From: an uncultured Sutterella sp.
GTDB taxonomy: Bacteria; Pseudomonadota; Gammaproteobacteria; Burkholderiales; Burkholderiaceae_F
Assembly: GCA_949287305.1 (NCBI GenBank)
Contig: CASEFX010000019.1
Coordinates: 28,415 to 92,414, forward strand
DNA: 64,000 bases
Reading direction: 5' to 3'
Below are positions 44,193-53,530 of the stretch, in pieces (the stretch's first letter is position 1; each line of letters begins with the position of its first letter). The notes below the pieces were generated by a model. It saw only the letters and a program-made list of their open reading frames with translations. It did no database searches and had not been told where the DNA came from. Made by a program: the position numbers and the translations under genes.

Positions 44193-45806
44193 TTACTTCT
44201 TCGCGTTCACTTCCTTCACGGCGGCGCGCAGGAGGTTCGTGGCCTTCTGAGCGGCGTCGGCGCACTTCGCGAGCGAACGGACCGCCATGTCGGGATTGTG
44301 GAACCAGGCGCCGTTCACGGCCGTCCAGTATTCCCAATTGATGTGGGCCGTGGCGTGAAGCTTGCGGGCTTCGGCGAGCTTTTCTTCCGGCACGTTCATG
44401 GCGTTGGCGAGCTCGAACGCATTGAACATGTCGTCCATGCGGGATTCGGCTTCGCGCAACTTACCCGTGTAGTAGCCGTGCATCGCGTCGATCGAGGCTT
44501 CCATCTGCTTTTCCGTCTTGTCGGTGTGGCAGGTCAGGCAGGTTTCCTTGATGTAGTGACGCGGCGACGTGGCCCAGTGGTTCGTGTAGGTCGTACCGTC
44601 GGCCTTCTTCACCTTGGGCATGTGGCAGGAAGCGCAGGTGGCGCCGGCCTTGTCATGCTTCGAGCCGAAGAAGGTTTCGGCGTCCGGGTGCTGCAGCTTC
44701 ACGAGCTGAGCGCCGGTGAGCGGGTGCTTGAAGTCGCGGTAGCCGATCTTATCGTAGTAGGCTTCGATGTCGTCGGCGTTGACCCACGGGAAGAGGTTCG
44801 TGAGACGGCTCCCCATGCCGATGGCCTTGCCCGTGCCGGCTTCCTGACCCGGGTTGCAGACGTATTCGACGTGGCACTGAGCGCACATCAGACGGCTGTC
44901 GGCGCGGTCCATCGTGGCGATCTTGCGGGTGAAGCCGCGCACGCCGGCGTCCTTGACCGTGAGCTTGGCGGGATTGGCGGCGTGGTCACGATAGACGTTC
45001 GGGCCTTCCTTGCGTTCCATCGCGTCGATGAGCGCGTCGCGCATCACGCGCGGCTGAGCGGTGTGCGGATCGTGGCAGAAATTGCAGTTGATGCCGTGAT
45101 TGACGGAGCGGACCACGTCGACGGCGTTGGAGCCGCGGTGGAACTTGGCGCCGTCAACCTTGTCGCCCATGTAGGCCCAGTCGAGCATCAGGTCGGTCGA
45201 CTTGCAGGTCCAGCACACGGCGTTGCCCGCAGCGGCGGTACCCGGCTTGAAGGGCTTGTGTTCGTTCGATTCGGGATGGTTGTCCTTGAGGACGTCCCAA
45301 ACCTTGTAGGACTTGCCGCCTTCGAGCGTCGTGTAGAGCCAGCCTTCCTTCGGTTCGAAACGGCCGCCGAAGGCGCGGTCGACGATGAACTGGTCGATCG
45401 CCATGAAGGTGTGGGCGCGCGGAAGGTCGTGTTCCTTCGTGAAGCCGTGCGTACCCATGGCGCGGTCAAAGAAGGGGTTGGGCGCGGGACCCGTGGCGTC
45501 CTTCTTGGACTGACGGGCCGGACGGTCGCTCGTCGCAAAGAGGGACTTGTACTGATCGGTGTGGCAGGCACCGCAGGCGGCCGGGTCGAAGTTGACCGTC
45601 GGACGCGTCTTCATGTTGGCGAGGTGCTGATCAAGACCCGTGTGGCAGGTCGAGCAGGCAACGTCCTTGTGCGCCGCGCCGGCGTGATCCTTGGCGATCG
45701 TGCCGTGGCAGGATGTGCACTTGGAAAGGTCCGCGGCCGAAGCGGACATCGCGAAACTAAGGCCGAGTGCCGCGAGCATGAGCGGCAGAGGGGAATGTCG
45801 GAACAT
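44193..45806 (-). CDS. Octahaem cytochrome c, ONR/NrfA-type nitrite reductase-like (copy 2)
   Basis: A 537-aa paralogue of the gene at 42263, near-identical over most of the sequence. It has the same eight motifs, including CWTCK and KLQHP. ATG 45806 has GGGAGA upstream and the signal peptide starts there, although the frame is open from 45896. Differences cluster near the third-to-last haem: EYVCNPG here against EYAGNPG in copy 1, giving one extra Cys. It is the upstream member of a tandem duplication, each copy with its own ribosome site and terminator. No NrfH or CymA partner is adjacent. Confidence 0.88.
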   Translation of the reverse strand: MFRHSPLPLMLAALGLSFAMSASAADLSKCTSCHGTIAKDHAGAAHKDVACSTCHTGLDQHLANMKTRPTVNFDPAACGACHTDQYKSLFATSDRPARQSKKDATGPAPNPFFDRAMGTHGFTKEHDLPRAHTFMAIDQFIVDRAFGGRFEPKEGWLYTTLEGGKSYKVWDVLKDNHPESNEHKPFKPGTAAAGNAVCWTCKSTDLMLDWAYMGDKVDGAKFHRGSNAVDVVRSVNHGINCNFCHDPHTAQPRVMRDALIDAMERKEGPNVYRDHAANPAKLTVKDAGVRGFTRKIATMDRADSRLMCAQCHVEYVCNPGQEAGTGKAIGMGSRLTNLFPWVNADDIEAYYDKIGYRDFKHPLTGAQLVKLQHPDAETFFGSKHDKAGATCASCHMPKVKKADGTTYTNHWATSPRHYIKETCLTCHTDKTEKQMEASIDAMHGYYTGKLREAESRMDDMFNAFELANAMNVPEEKLAEARKLHATAHINWEYWTAVNGAWFHNPDMAVRSLAKCADAAQKATNLLRAAVKEVNAKK

Positions 45807-46021
45807 GTTGGGGTCTCCCTGAGATAGGTTGTCGGATTCGATCGCTGTCGATTTTCCGAACGTTTCGATTTTATGGGATGCCCCGTCGTTTCCCAAAATC
45901 TTTTTCTTAAGACTCGATTAAGAGAAAACCCGAACATCACCTCCTTCCGGCGCCTCCTGCGGCGGAAGGATCCTACTTTCTACCTAGAAACCGCCTCCCT
46001 CCATTGTTTTTTCCTTCGGGA
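45807..46021. other. Intergenic region upstream of the octahaem gene
   Basis: About 215 bp with an AT-rich stretch near 45890. No gene. It should contain the promoter of copy 2. Confidence 0.45.
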
Positions 46022-46080
46022 AAAATAGAAAAAGCCGATCGACTGAGGCGTCCCGACTGCGGGAACGCACCGATCGGCTT
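46022..46080 (-). terminator. Terminator of the alanine symporter gene
   Basis: AAGCCGATCG (46032-46041) pairs with CGATCGGCTT (46071-46080). On the minus strand it is followed by a T-rich tract. Confidence 0.82.
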
Positions 46081-46100
46081 CGGCTCGAGAAGAGGACGCG

Positions 46101-47537
46101 TCAGTCCTGCGCGATTTCATCTTCCTTGCGGCGGGGCCAGGCGAGGATGCCCTTTTGCGAGGAAAGCACCTTCGGATCGAATTCCGGCGCGCGGATGCCG
46201 CGGGCCTTCTGGTCGAAGTAGTCCTTGAGCGACTCAAAGGCGAAGCGGCCCAAAAGGAAAATCGCCACGAGGTTCGTGAGCGCCATGAGCGCCATGAAGA
46301 GGTCGGCGAGGTTCCAGACGAGGCCGAGGCTTGCGACCGACCCGAAGTAGACCATCCCGACCACCATGAGGCGGTAGACCCAGATCGCCCAGGGATGGCG
46401 CGAGATGAAGTCCATGTTGACTTCGGCGTAGAAGTAGTTGCCGATCACGCTAGAGAAGGCGAAGAAGAGAACGAGGACCGACATGAAGGTGTTGGTCCAG
46501 GCGCCGAGCTGCGTCGTGAGCGCGTGCTGCGCGAGTTCGATCCCGGTGAGGCCGCTCGTCTCCCAGCCCGGGGTGAGGAGCACGATCATGGCCGAGGACG
46601 TGCACACGAGCATCGTGTCGACGTAGACGCCGAGGGACTGCACGAGGCCCTGCTTCACGGGGTGCGAAGCGTCGGCCGTGGCGGCGGCGTTCGGGACCGA
46701 GCCCATGCCGGCTTCGTTCGAGAAGAGCCCGCGCTTGACGCCCGTCATGAGGGCGGCCGCGAAGCCCGCGCCCAACACCGCGTCAAAGTCGAAGGCGCAG
46801 CGGACGATCGTCACGAGCACTTCGGGGACCATCGTGATGTTGAGGACCGTGATGGCGAAGGCGACGAGAAGGTAGGCGCCCGCCATGAAGGGAACCATGA
46901 CGGCCACGACCTTCGCGATGCGCGTGACGCCCCCGCAGATGACGAGCGCCGTGAGCGCCGCCACCGCGACGCCGATCCACTCGGTCGAGAGGTAGTCGCC
47001 GTAGGAGGTCATCAGCGAAAGCGCGATCGTGTTGGCCTGCACAGAATTAAAGATGAGCCCGTAGGTGACGGCGAGGATCACGGCGAAAAACGACGCGAAG
47101 AAGTGGCTTCCCAGGGCGTTGCCGATGTAGTAGGCCGGACCGCCCACGAAGCCGCCGCCCTTTTTCGGGGCCTTGTAGATCTGCGCGAGGGTCGACTCGA
47201 CGAACCCCGTCGCGGCGCCGATCGTCGCGATCACCCACATCCAGAAGACGGCGCCCGGGCCGCCCATCACGACGGCGATGGCGATCCCGGCGATGTTGCC
47301 CACGCCCACGCGCGAAGCGGTCGAAACGCAGAAGGCCTGGAAGGTCGAGATGTGTCCCTTGCGGGGCGCCGCGCCCGCGCCTTCCGTCAGGAGCCTGACC
47401 ATTTCGGGAAGACGACGGATCTGAACGAACCCCGTGCGAAGGGTGAACCACAGACCGATGCCGACCAACATGATGATCACGATGTTGGTCCACAGAAAGT
47501 CGTTGACGACGGTGACGAGTTGATTGAGCCAATCCAC
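46101..47537 (-). CDS. Sodium:alanine symporter family protein (AGCS)
   Basis: A 478-aa inner-membrane transporter. AGCS marks: GFVQIRRLPEM, TFQAFCVSTASRVGVGNIAGIAIAVVMGGPGAVFWMW, FGGPAYYIGNAL-type (GGPAYYIGN) and GLFSNEAGMGSVPNAAATADASHPVKQG. It imports alanine or glycine with sodium. The start is GTG 47537, with GGAG eight bases upstream. It is transcribed alone, with its own terminator. Confidence 0.95.
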   Translation of the reverse strand: MDWLNQLVTVVNDFLWTNIVIIMLVGIGLWFTLRTGFVQIRRLPEMVRLLTEGAGAAPRKGHISTFQAFCVSTASRVGVGNIAGIAIAVVMGGPGAVFWMWVIATIGAATGFVESTLAQIYKAPKKGGGFVGGPAYYIGNALGSHFFASFFAVILAVTYGLIFNSVQANTIALSLMTSYGDYLSTEWIGVAVAALTALVICGGVTRIAKVVAVMVPFMAGAYLLVAFAITVLNITMVPEVLVTIVRCAFDFDAVLGAGFAAALMTGVKRGLFSNEAGMGSVPNAAATADASHPVKQGLVQSLGVYVDTMLVCTSSAMIVLLTPGWETSGLTGIELAQHALTTQLGAWTNTFMSVLVLFFAFSSVIGNYFYAEVNMDFISRHPWAIWVYRLMVVGMVYFGSVASLGLVWNLADLFMALMALTNLVAIFLLGRFAFESLKDYFDQKARGIRAPEFDPKVLSSQKGILAWPRRKEDEIAQD

Positions 47538-47760
47538 GGTGGGACTCCGTTTTTTGAGGGTTTAAGAAAACGAAAACGGTCCCGGGAACGTCCGAGACCG
47601 AGCGTTTTGTTTTTGATTGGGGATTGCGCGATTGTACTGCCCTGAGGCGGAAGATGGGAAAAAAGCCCTCTCTTTTCTCGGGCGAAGGCCCGTCAGCGTT
47701 GCCGCGGGATCTTTCCTCGACCTCTTTGACGGTTTTTTTTTTTCGGCCGTCGGCGCCCCG

Positions 47761-48069
47761 TCAGGCGAGACGATGTTTGCCGCCGTGGCGCCCGCAGGTG
47801 ACCTGACGGACGTCGCCCTGGAGTTCCGCGCGGCGGCGACGGCGCTCCTTCGGATCGATCAGGATGGGCGCGGCGACTTCGATGCGGTCGCCGTCGGTGA
47901 GAAGCGTGCGCAGATCGCGCTTTTCGCCCCAGAGGCTCACGCCCCAGCCTTCGGGAAGCGTAATGGCAGCGAGTTCGAGGGCTTCTCCGAGGAGCGTCCC
48001 CGCGGGCACTTCGAGCGTACGGGGCGTCGCCCCCTTTTCATCAATCGTCACGATCGCAATGCGGTCCAT
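47761..48069 (-). CDS. rnfH: RnfH-family ubiquitin-like protein
   Basis: A 102-aa protein of the RnfH family (beta-grasp). Visible: RIAIVTIDEKGATPRTLEVP, EALELAAITLPEGWGVSLWGEKRDL, DGDRIEVAAPILIDPKERRRRRA. In Proteobacteria rnfH lies near smpB and ratA, as here next to smpB (divergent). The role is unclear. ATG 48069 with GAGGG upstream is chosen over the open frame from 48183. Confidence 0.88.
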   Translation of the reverse strand: MDRIAIVTIDEKGATPRTLEVPAGTLLGEALELAAITLPEGWGVSLWGEKRDLRTLLTDGDRIEVAAPILIDPKERRRRRAELQGDVRQVTCGRHGGKHRLA

Positions 48070-48163
48070 GGTGTCGTATCCCTCGGGAAAAATGCGCGAA
48101 AAGGGAAATCTTACTAAAATGTGGGGCTCAAACGTTTGAAACCACAACAAGAAAGACAAAGTT

Positions 48164-48628
48164 ATGGCACAGATCGTCAACAAACGCGCCCGCTTCGACT
48201 ACACGATCGAAGACAAATTCGAGGCCGGGCTCGTGCTGCGCGGCTGGGAAGTGAAGTCCGTGCGCGCCGGGCGCGCCCAGATCAATCTCGCGCACATCTA
48301 CATCCGCGACGGAGAACTCTTTCTCTGCAACGCCCACATGAATCCGGCGGACCAGGTCTGCACGCACGAGACGCTCGAGACGAACCGCACGCGAAAGCTC
48401 CTCATGCACCGCCGCGAGATCATGAAGCTCATCGGCCGCGTGGAGCGCTCGGGCTACACGCTCGTTCCGCTTGACCTTCACTTCACGCGCGGCCGCGTCA
48501 AGTGCACGCTCGCGCTCGCCCGCGGGAAGCGCGAATTCGAAAAGCGCGCCGACGAAAGCAAGAAGGCCTGGAAGCGTGAACAGGAACGCATCATGAAGAA
48601 GGACGCCCGCGGGCGCCACATTCTCTAA
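48164..48628 (+). CDS. smpB: SsrA-binding protein SmpB
   Basis: A 154-aa protein that binds tmRNA and brings it to stalled ribosomes for trans-translation. Family segments: KRARFDYTIEDKFEAGLVLRGWEVKSVR, QINLAHIYIRDGELFL, TRKLLMHRREI and a basic tail ending KKDARGRHIL. The gene is complete. The tmRNA gene itself was not found in this window. Confidence 0.97.
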   Translation: MAQIVNKRARFDYTIEDKFEAGLVLRGWEVKSVRAGRAQINLAHIYIRDGELFLCNAHMNPADQVCTHETLETNRTRKLLMHRREIMKLIGRVERSGYTLVPLDLHFTRGRVKCTLALARGKREFEKRADESKKAWKREQERIMKKDARGRHIL

Positions 48629-48654
48629 GCACCTCCCTTTTCCGGAGAAACATC

Positions 48655-49767
48655 ATGCACGCCCTTCTTCGCCGTCTTGCGGCCCCGCTCGCGGGCTTCG
48701 CCGCGCTTTCGCTTCTCACGCTTTCGGCCGGCGCCCGCACGGTGACGGACGACAACGGCGCTTCGGTGGAAGTTCCCGACAAGGTGGAGCGCGTCGCCGT
48801 CGCGAACATCTTCCCGCTCGCCGCGGCCGTCACGGCCTACACGCAGTCGGGCGAGACCGTGATCGGGATGCACCCGGCAAGCTACGCCGCCGCGAAGAAC
48901 GGCCTCTTGGGCGAACTCTGGCCCGAAGTCCTCAAGGCCGACACGGGATTCATGACGGGAAACGTCCTCAATGTCGAAGCGCTTTTGTCGCTCGACCCCG
49001 ACGTCGTGCTCGTGAACGCCCCCGACAAGCGTACGCTCGAGACCGTGCGCAACGCCGGCCTTCCCGCCGTCGCCGTCTCGGCGACGAAGTGGGACTACGA
49101 CGTCGAAAAGACGCGCGCCTCCTGGATGCGCATTCTCGGAGAACTCTTTCCCGAAGCGCCCGTAAAACCCGAAGTCGTCGGGGCCGAATCCGAACGTCTC
49201 GCGTCCCTCGTGACGGAGCGTCTTGCGGGCCTCGAAGAGAAGGACCGGCCCTCGGTGCTCTTTCTCGTGCGTCTCTCCCCCACGGAAATCGTGACCTCGG
49301 GAAAGCACTTCTTCGGCCAATACTGGGCAAACGCCGCAGGCGGGCGAAACGCCGCGGAGCACATTACGCTGCAGAACGCCAACGCCGTGATCACGATGGA
49401 GGACGTCCACGCGCTCGATCCCGACGTCATTCTTCTCACGAACTTCACGACGGCCGAGCCCCAAGACCTTCTCGAAAACCGCACGGAGGGCCGCGACTGG
49501 CAGGGACTGCGCGCCGTGGAAAAGAAGGCCGTCCACAAGATGCCGCTCGGGCTCTACCGAAGCTTCACGCCCTCGATCGACAGTCCCCTGACGCTTCTTT
49601 GGATGGCGAAGACCCTTCACCCCGAACGCTTTGCCGACGTGGACCTCGCGGCAGAGACGAAGCGCTTTTACAAGACCGTCTTCGGCGCGGACCTGACCGA
49701 TGCGCAGGTCGAGCGCATCTACCGTCCGGCCAAGGCCGCGGGCGTCGGCGCCGCCCGCGCACGATAA
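48655..49767 (+). CDS. Periplasmic binding protein of iron-complex ABC importer
   Basis: A 370-aa periplasmic receptor of the BtuF/FhuD fold (PF01497 type). Signal peptide ends after LSAGA. The N-terminal TVTDDNGASVEVP, then LLSLDPDVVLV and LDPDVILLTNF are characteristic. It binds a metal chelate such as a siderophore, haem or cobalamin; the ligand is undecided. GGAG lies before ATG 48655. First gene of a three-gene ABC operon. Confidence 0.88.
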   Translation: MHALLRRLAAPLAGFAALSLLTLSAGARTVTDDNGASVEVPDKVERVAVANIFPLAAAVTAYTQSGETVIGMHPASYAAAKNGLLGELWPEVLKADTGFMTGNVLNVEALLSLDPDVVLVNAPDKRTLETVRNAGLPAVAVSATKWDYDVEKTRASWMRILGELFPEAPVKPEVVGAESERLASLVTERLAGLEEKDRPSVLFLVRLSPTEIVTSGKHFFGQYWANAAGGRNAAEHITLQNANAVITMEDVHALDPDVILLTNFTTAEPQDLLENRTEGRDWQGLRAVEKKAVHKMPLGLYRSFTPSIDSPLTLLWMAKTLHPERFADVDLAAETKRFYKTVFGADLTDAQVERIYRPAKAAGVGAARAR

Positions 49768-49779
49768 GGATTCCCGCCG

Positions 49780-50826
49780 ATGGACTCGAGTCTCAGCGCC
49801 GTGCGCCGCGAAACGCGGCGCTTTCGCCTTTGGATGGGTGCGCTCACCGCGCTCCTCTTCGTCCTCGTCGTGGGCGCCCTCGGTCTCGGGCGCTACGGCA
49901 TTTCGCCCCACGACACCGTGGCGCTCCTTCTGGAACCCCTCGGGTTCGAAGCGGAACTCGAAGGAAAGCGCCGCGTCATGGAAAACCTTCTCTTTCAGGT
50001 GCGGCTCCCCCGCATCGCGCTCGCAATCCTCGCGGGGGCGGGCCTCTCGGCCGCGGGCGCGGCCTTTCAGGCGCTCTTTGCCAATCCCCTCGCAAGCCCC
50101 GACACGCTCGGCGTCGCGACGGGGGCGTCCTTCGGCGCGGTGCTCGGGATTCTCTTCGGCGCGACGGGTCTCGGCATTCAGTTCTGCGCGTTGGCGAGCG
50201 GCCTTCTCTCCGTCTTTCTCGTGCTCGCGATCGCGCGCGTTCGCGGCGAGTCGGGCCTTCTCATGATGATTCTCGCGGGCATGGTCGTGGCGGCCCTCTT
50301 CACCGCCCTCATTTCGCTCGTCAAATACGTGGCCGACCCCCAGGACGTTCTCCCGCAGATCACCTTCTGGCTCATGGGCGCGCTCTCGGGCGCGACCGTC
50401 GACCGCGTCCTTGCGGGGGCGCCCCTCATTCTTATTGCGCTCGTCGCGCTCGAACTCTTCGCCTGGCGCCTCAACGTGACGACGCTTTCGCCCGACGAAG
50501 CGAAGAGCCTCGGGATTCCGCTCGCGCGCCTTCGCGCGGGAGTGATTACGGCGGCGACCCTACTCACCGCCTCGGTCGTGTCGCTCTGCGGTCTGATCGG
50601 TTGGGTGGGGCTTCTCGTCCCCCACGCCGCGCGGCTTCTCTTCGGTTCCGACAACCGCTATGTGCTTCCCGCCTCGATGGTCCTCGGCGCGCTCTTCATG
50701 CTCGTCGTCGACACGCTCGCAAGAACCGTGAGCGAAGCGGAAATCCCCGTTTCGATCCTCACGGCCGTGATCGGAGCGCCCTTCTTCATTCTTCTTTTGC
50801 GCCGCACGCAGGGAGGCGTCCGATGA
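49780..50826 (+). CDS. FecCD-family ABC permease
   Basis: A 348-aa membrane protein with about 9-10 segments. FecCD marks: RLPRIALAILAGAGLSAAGAAFQALFANPLASPDTLGV, SLVKYVADPQDVLPQITFWLMG and SLCGLIGWVGLLVPHAARLLFG. It forms the transmembrane dimer. The stop overlaps the ATPase start (ATGA). Confidence 0.94.
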   Translation: MDSSLSAVRRETRRFRLWMGALTALLFVLVVGALGLGRYGISPHDTVALLLEPLGFEAELEGKRRVMENLLFQVRLPRIALAILAGAGLSAAGAAFQALFANPLASPDTLGVATGASFGAVLGILFGATGLGIQFCALASGLLSVFLVLAIARVRGESGLLMMILAGMVVAALFTALISLVKYVADPQDVLPQITFWLMGALSGATVDRVLAGAPLILIALVALELFAWRLNVTTLSPDEAKSLGIPLARLRAGVITAATLLTASVVSLCGLIGWVGLLVPHAARLLFGSDNRYVLPASMVLGALFMLVVDTLARTVSEAEIPVSILTAVIGAPFFILLLRRTQGGVR

Positions 50827-51623
50827 CCCACACGCTCTCCGCGGAACACGCCTTCTACACGTGGCCCGCCACGCGCGGCAAGGCGCCGACGCCGATTCTC
50901 TCGGACGTGCACTTCTCCTTTGAAGCCAAGGGGGTGCTTGCGATTCTCGGCCCCAACGGCGCCGGAAAGACGACGCTTCTTCGCTCGGTCCTGGGGCTTC
51001 TCCCCTGGACGAAGGGAAGGAGCCTTTTGGACGGCCGGGACGTGCGCGACTGGGCGCCCCGCGACTTTTGGCGCATCGTCGGCTATGTCCCGCAGGCCAA
51101 AAGCCCGACGTTCGCCCCGATGACGATCCGCGACATGGTGGCGCTCGGCCGCAGTCCCCATCTCGGCCCCTTCGGGCGGCCGGGTCCGAAGGACTGGGAG
51201 ATCGTCGACCGGGTGCTCGAAGAAGTGGGAGTGCCCGACCTCGCACACCGTCTCACAAGCGAAGTCTCAGGCGGACAGCTCCAACTCGCGCTCATCGCGC
51301 GGGCGCTTGCGACCGAACCCTCCCTTCTCGTTCTCGACGAACCCGAGAGCAACCTTGACTTTCGCAATCAGCGCGTGGTGCTCGACGTCATCGAGCAACT
51401 CGCCGACCGGGGACTCGGCTGCATTCTCAACACGCATTTCCCCGCGCACGCCCTGGCGCTTGCGACGAAGACCCTGCTCGTTCCCAAGGGAGAGCCGCCC
51501 GTCTTCGGAGAGACGAAGGACCTGATGACGGAAGAAAAGCTCACGCGGCTCTTTTCCATCCCGGTTCGCATCCGCACGCTCCATTTCGACGAAGGGGACG
51601 TTCCCTGCGTGACGGCGCTCTGA
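50823..51623 (+). CDS. ABC transporter ATPase, FecE/BtuD type
   Basis: A 266-aa ATPase. Walker A is GPNGAGKTTLL, the Q-loop is near YVPQAKSP, the signature is EVSGGQLQL, Walker B is LLVLDEPESNLD and the H-loop is NTHFP. The start overlaps the permease stop by four bases. It drives the importer encoded with it. It faces the pyridoxamine kinase gene, 10 bp away. Confidence 0.95.
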   Translation: MTHTLSAEHAFYTWPATRGKAPTPILSDVHFSFEAKGVLAILGPNGAGKTTLLRSVLGLLPWTKGRSLLDGRDVRDWAPRDFWRIVGYVPQAKSPTFAPMTIRDMVALGRSPHLGPFGRPGPKDWEIVDRVLEEVGVPDLAHRLTSEVSGGQLQLALIARALATEPSLLVLDEPESNLDFRNQRVVLDVIEQLADRGLGCILNTHFPAHALALATKTLLVPKGEPPVFGETKDLMTEEKLTRLFSIPVRIRTLHFDEGDVPCVTAL

Positions 51624-51633
51624 GAAGCCGTCC

Positions 51634-52512
51634 TCAGGCGAGCTCGTAGCTCGAAATCTGGATCGGCATGCGAAGGTTCGGGAGCACGCGCTCGAGAAGA
51701 ATCCCCTCGCGGTTGTCGTGCTGATAACCGAAGGTCGCGCGGATCCCCTGCAAAATGAACTGCACCGCGCGGTCCAATGCGATCGGCAGGCTGTCGCCCT
51801 GCAGAAGGCTTCCCGTCACTACGCTCGTGAAGGTGTCGCCCGTTCCCGGATAGTGGGCGGGAAGATAGGGACAGGTCACCTTCCAGGTGCGTCCGTCGCT
51901 TCGGCTTTGCGCGAGCACGGCCGTGAGTCCGGGCTCGTTCCTGACGGGCACGCCCGTAATGATGACCGTGTCGGGGCCCTTTTCGGACAATTCCGCGATC
52001 ATGTCCTTGAGCATCCCGTCCGTGCAGTCGGATTGATATTCACGCCCCAACAGCGCGAAGACCTCCGTGAGGTTCGGCGTCAGAACGTCCGCCTTGCGGG
52101 CGAGGACGCGCATTTCCGAGACCATTTCGTCCGTGATCTTGTTGTAGAGCCGCCCGTTGTCGCCCAATACCGGATCGACCACGACGAGCGTCTCTTTGCG
52201 GCGGAATTCCTCGATGAAGTCCGCGATGATGCGGATCTGCCGCGGAGAGCCGAGGTAGCCCGTGTAGATGGCGCTGAATTCGAGCGCGAGGCGCCGCCAC
52301 TCGGCGATGATCTTCGGGAGTTCGTCCGTCAGATCGAGAAAGCTGAAGTGCGGATACTGCGTGTGGTTCGAGAGAATCGCCGTCGGCAGGGGACAGACTT
52401 CGAAGCCCATGGTGGAGAGGACCGGAATGACGGTCGTGAGCGACACGCGCCCGAATCCCGAGAGGTCGTGAACGGCCGCCACGCGGCGAATGAAGGGCGA
52501 ATTGCTGTGCAT
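51634..52512 (-). CDS. Pyridoxamine/pyridoxal kinase (PdxY/PdxK type)
   Basis: A 292-aa ribokinase-fold enzyme of vitamin B6 salvage. Patterns: VAAVHDLSGFGRVSLTTVIPVLS, FSFLDLTDELP, GYLGSPRQ, VVVDPVLGDNGRLY, DVLTPNLTEVFALLG, and the anion hole/catalytic Asp PGTGDTFTSVVTG. AAAGGAA lies before ATG 52512. It ends convergent with the ABC ATPase gene. The choice between PdxK and PdxY is not certain. Confidence 0.9.
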   Translation of the reverse strand: MHSNSPFIRRVAAVHDLSGFGRVSLTTVIPVLSTMGFEVCPLPTAILSNHTQYPHFSFLDLTDELPKIIAEWRRLALEFSAIYTGYLGSPRQIRIIADFIEEFRRKETLVVVDPVLGDNGRLYNKITDEMVSEMRVLARKADVLTPNLTEVFALLGREYQSDCTDGMLKDMIAELSEKGPDTVIITGVPVRNEPGLTAVLAQSRSDGRTWKVTCPYLPAHYPGTGDTFTSVVTGSLLQGDSLPIALDRAVQFILQGIRATFGYQHDNREGILLERVLPNLRMPIQISSYELA

Positions 52513-52543
52513 GGAAATTCCTTTCTCGTCACTGCGGCCGCAA

Positions 52544-53356
52544 TCAGTCGCATTCCTTCTCGCGGCGCACTTTGGAAGGCTTCACCGAGACCTGCACGGG
52601 GATGCCCAAGGCCTTCACGCGCTCGCCGATGGCAAGGAGGCGTTCGGGATCGGCCTTGAGAAGCGTCGTGCAGGACGCGTCGCGGTCGAGCGAATAGATC
52701 GAAACGCACTTCGGGCGGATGTCGGCGATGACCTTGAGCCAGGGTTCCACGAAGTCGTCCGTCGTGTTGTCGACCGACACCCCCTCGACCGTCCCGCGAA
52801 GGAACATCGTCTGAATGATGCACTCCCCTTCCCAGCCCTTGAGCGCCTCGATCAGGGCTTCCAGACGGTAGGGACACTGCGGACGGTTGACGCGACGCAC
52901 CCAGTCGGCATTGAGCGCGTCGAGCTTGAACATCGGAAGATCAAAGCGCCTCAAGGCTTCGGCCACCTTGGGCTTCAGAAGATTCGTCGAATTCGTGAGG
53001 ACGCAGAGCTTCGCCGCGGGGACGAGACGGTCGCGGATCGCGACCGTGTCCTCCACGATCGCCGCGAAGTCGGGATGCATGGTGGGCTCGCCGTTTCCGG
53101 CGAAGGTGATCGCGTCGACGGGGCGCCCCTCCCCGGCCAGGATCCGAATGCGCTCCTCGAGTTTTTCCGCGACGAGCGCGCGCGAGGGCATGTCGGTTTT
53201 GGGGCGGTGCTCTTCGTTGAGCCCGCACTCGCAGTAGAGGCAGTCGAAGGTGCAGAGCTTTCCGTCCGCGGGGAGCAGATTGACGCCGAGCGAGAGGCCC
53301 AGGCGGCGGGAATGGACGGGCCCGAAAACGGGGGAGGCGAAAAGAATGGTCGACAT
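52544..53356 (-). CDS. Radical SAM protein (COG0731-like Fe-S oxidoreductase)
   Basis: A 270-aa protein. The radical SAM cluster motif is CTFDCLYC (CxxxCxxC), preceded by SRRLGLSLGVNLLPADGKL, typical of this wyosine-synthesis-related bacterial family. FAGNGEPTMHPDF is the SAM-binding GGEP equivalent. Its function in bacteria is unknown. GGGAGA lies upstream of ATG 53356. It may be cotranscribed with the pyridoxamine kinase gene (31 bp gap). Confidence 0.9.
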   Translation of the reverse strand: MSTILFASPVFGPVHSRRLGLSLGVNLLPADGKLCTFDCLYCECGLNEEHRPKTDMPSRALVAEKLEERIRILAGEGRPVDAITFAGNGEPTMHPDFAAIVEDTVAIRDRLVPAAKLCVLTNSTNLLKPKVAEALRRFDLPMFKLDALNADWVRRVNRPQCPYRLEALIEALKGWEGECIIQTMFLRGTVEGVSVDNTTDDFVEPWLKVIADIRPKCVSIYSLDRDASCTTLLKADPERLLAIGERVKALGIPVQVSVKPSKVRREKECD

Positions 53357-53470
53357 CGGCGAAAAATCTCCCGACAGAATCCGAAGGATCGGCGGGAAGA
53401 CGATTTCGACGCCGACTGAAAAGACATTCTAGAGAAAAGCCGCCCGGCTTTCAGAAGGACGGACGGCGCG

Positions 53471-53489
53471 AAAAAAGGGCGGCCCGCCC
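53471..53489 (-). terminator. Terminator of the phosphate transporter gene
   Basis: A short GC stem within 53477-53489 is followed on the minus strand by six U. Confidence 0.55.
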
Positions 53490-53530
53490 GTTTCCGGAGG
53501 GGGCGCCCTGTGCTCTTTCGTTGAAGCGCC

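Noticed and set aside
48629..48654. tmRNA gene near smpB
   Set aside because: The gap after smpB is only 26 bp and no tmRNA-like ends were seen in the nearby intergenic regions.
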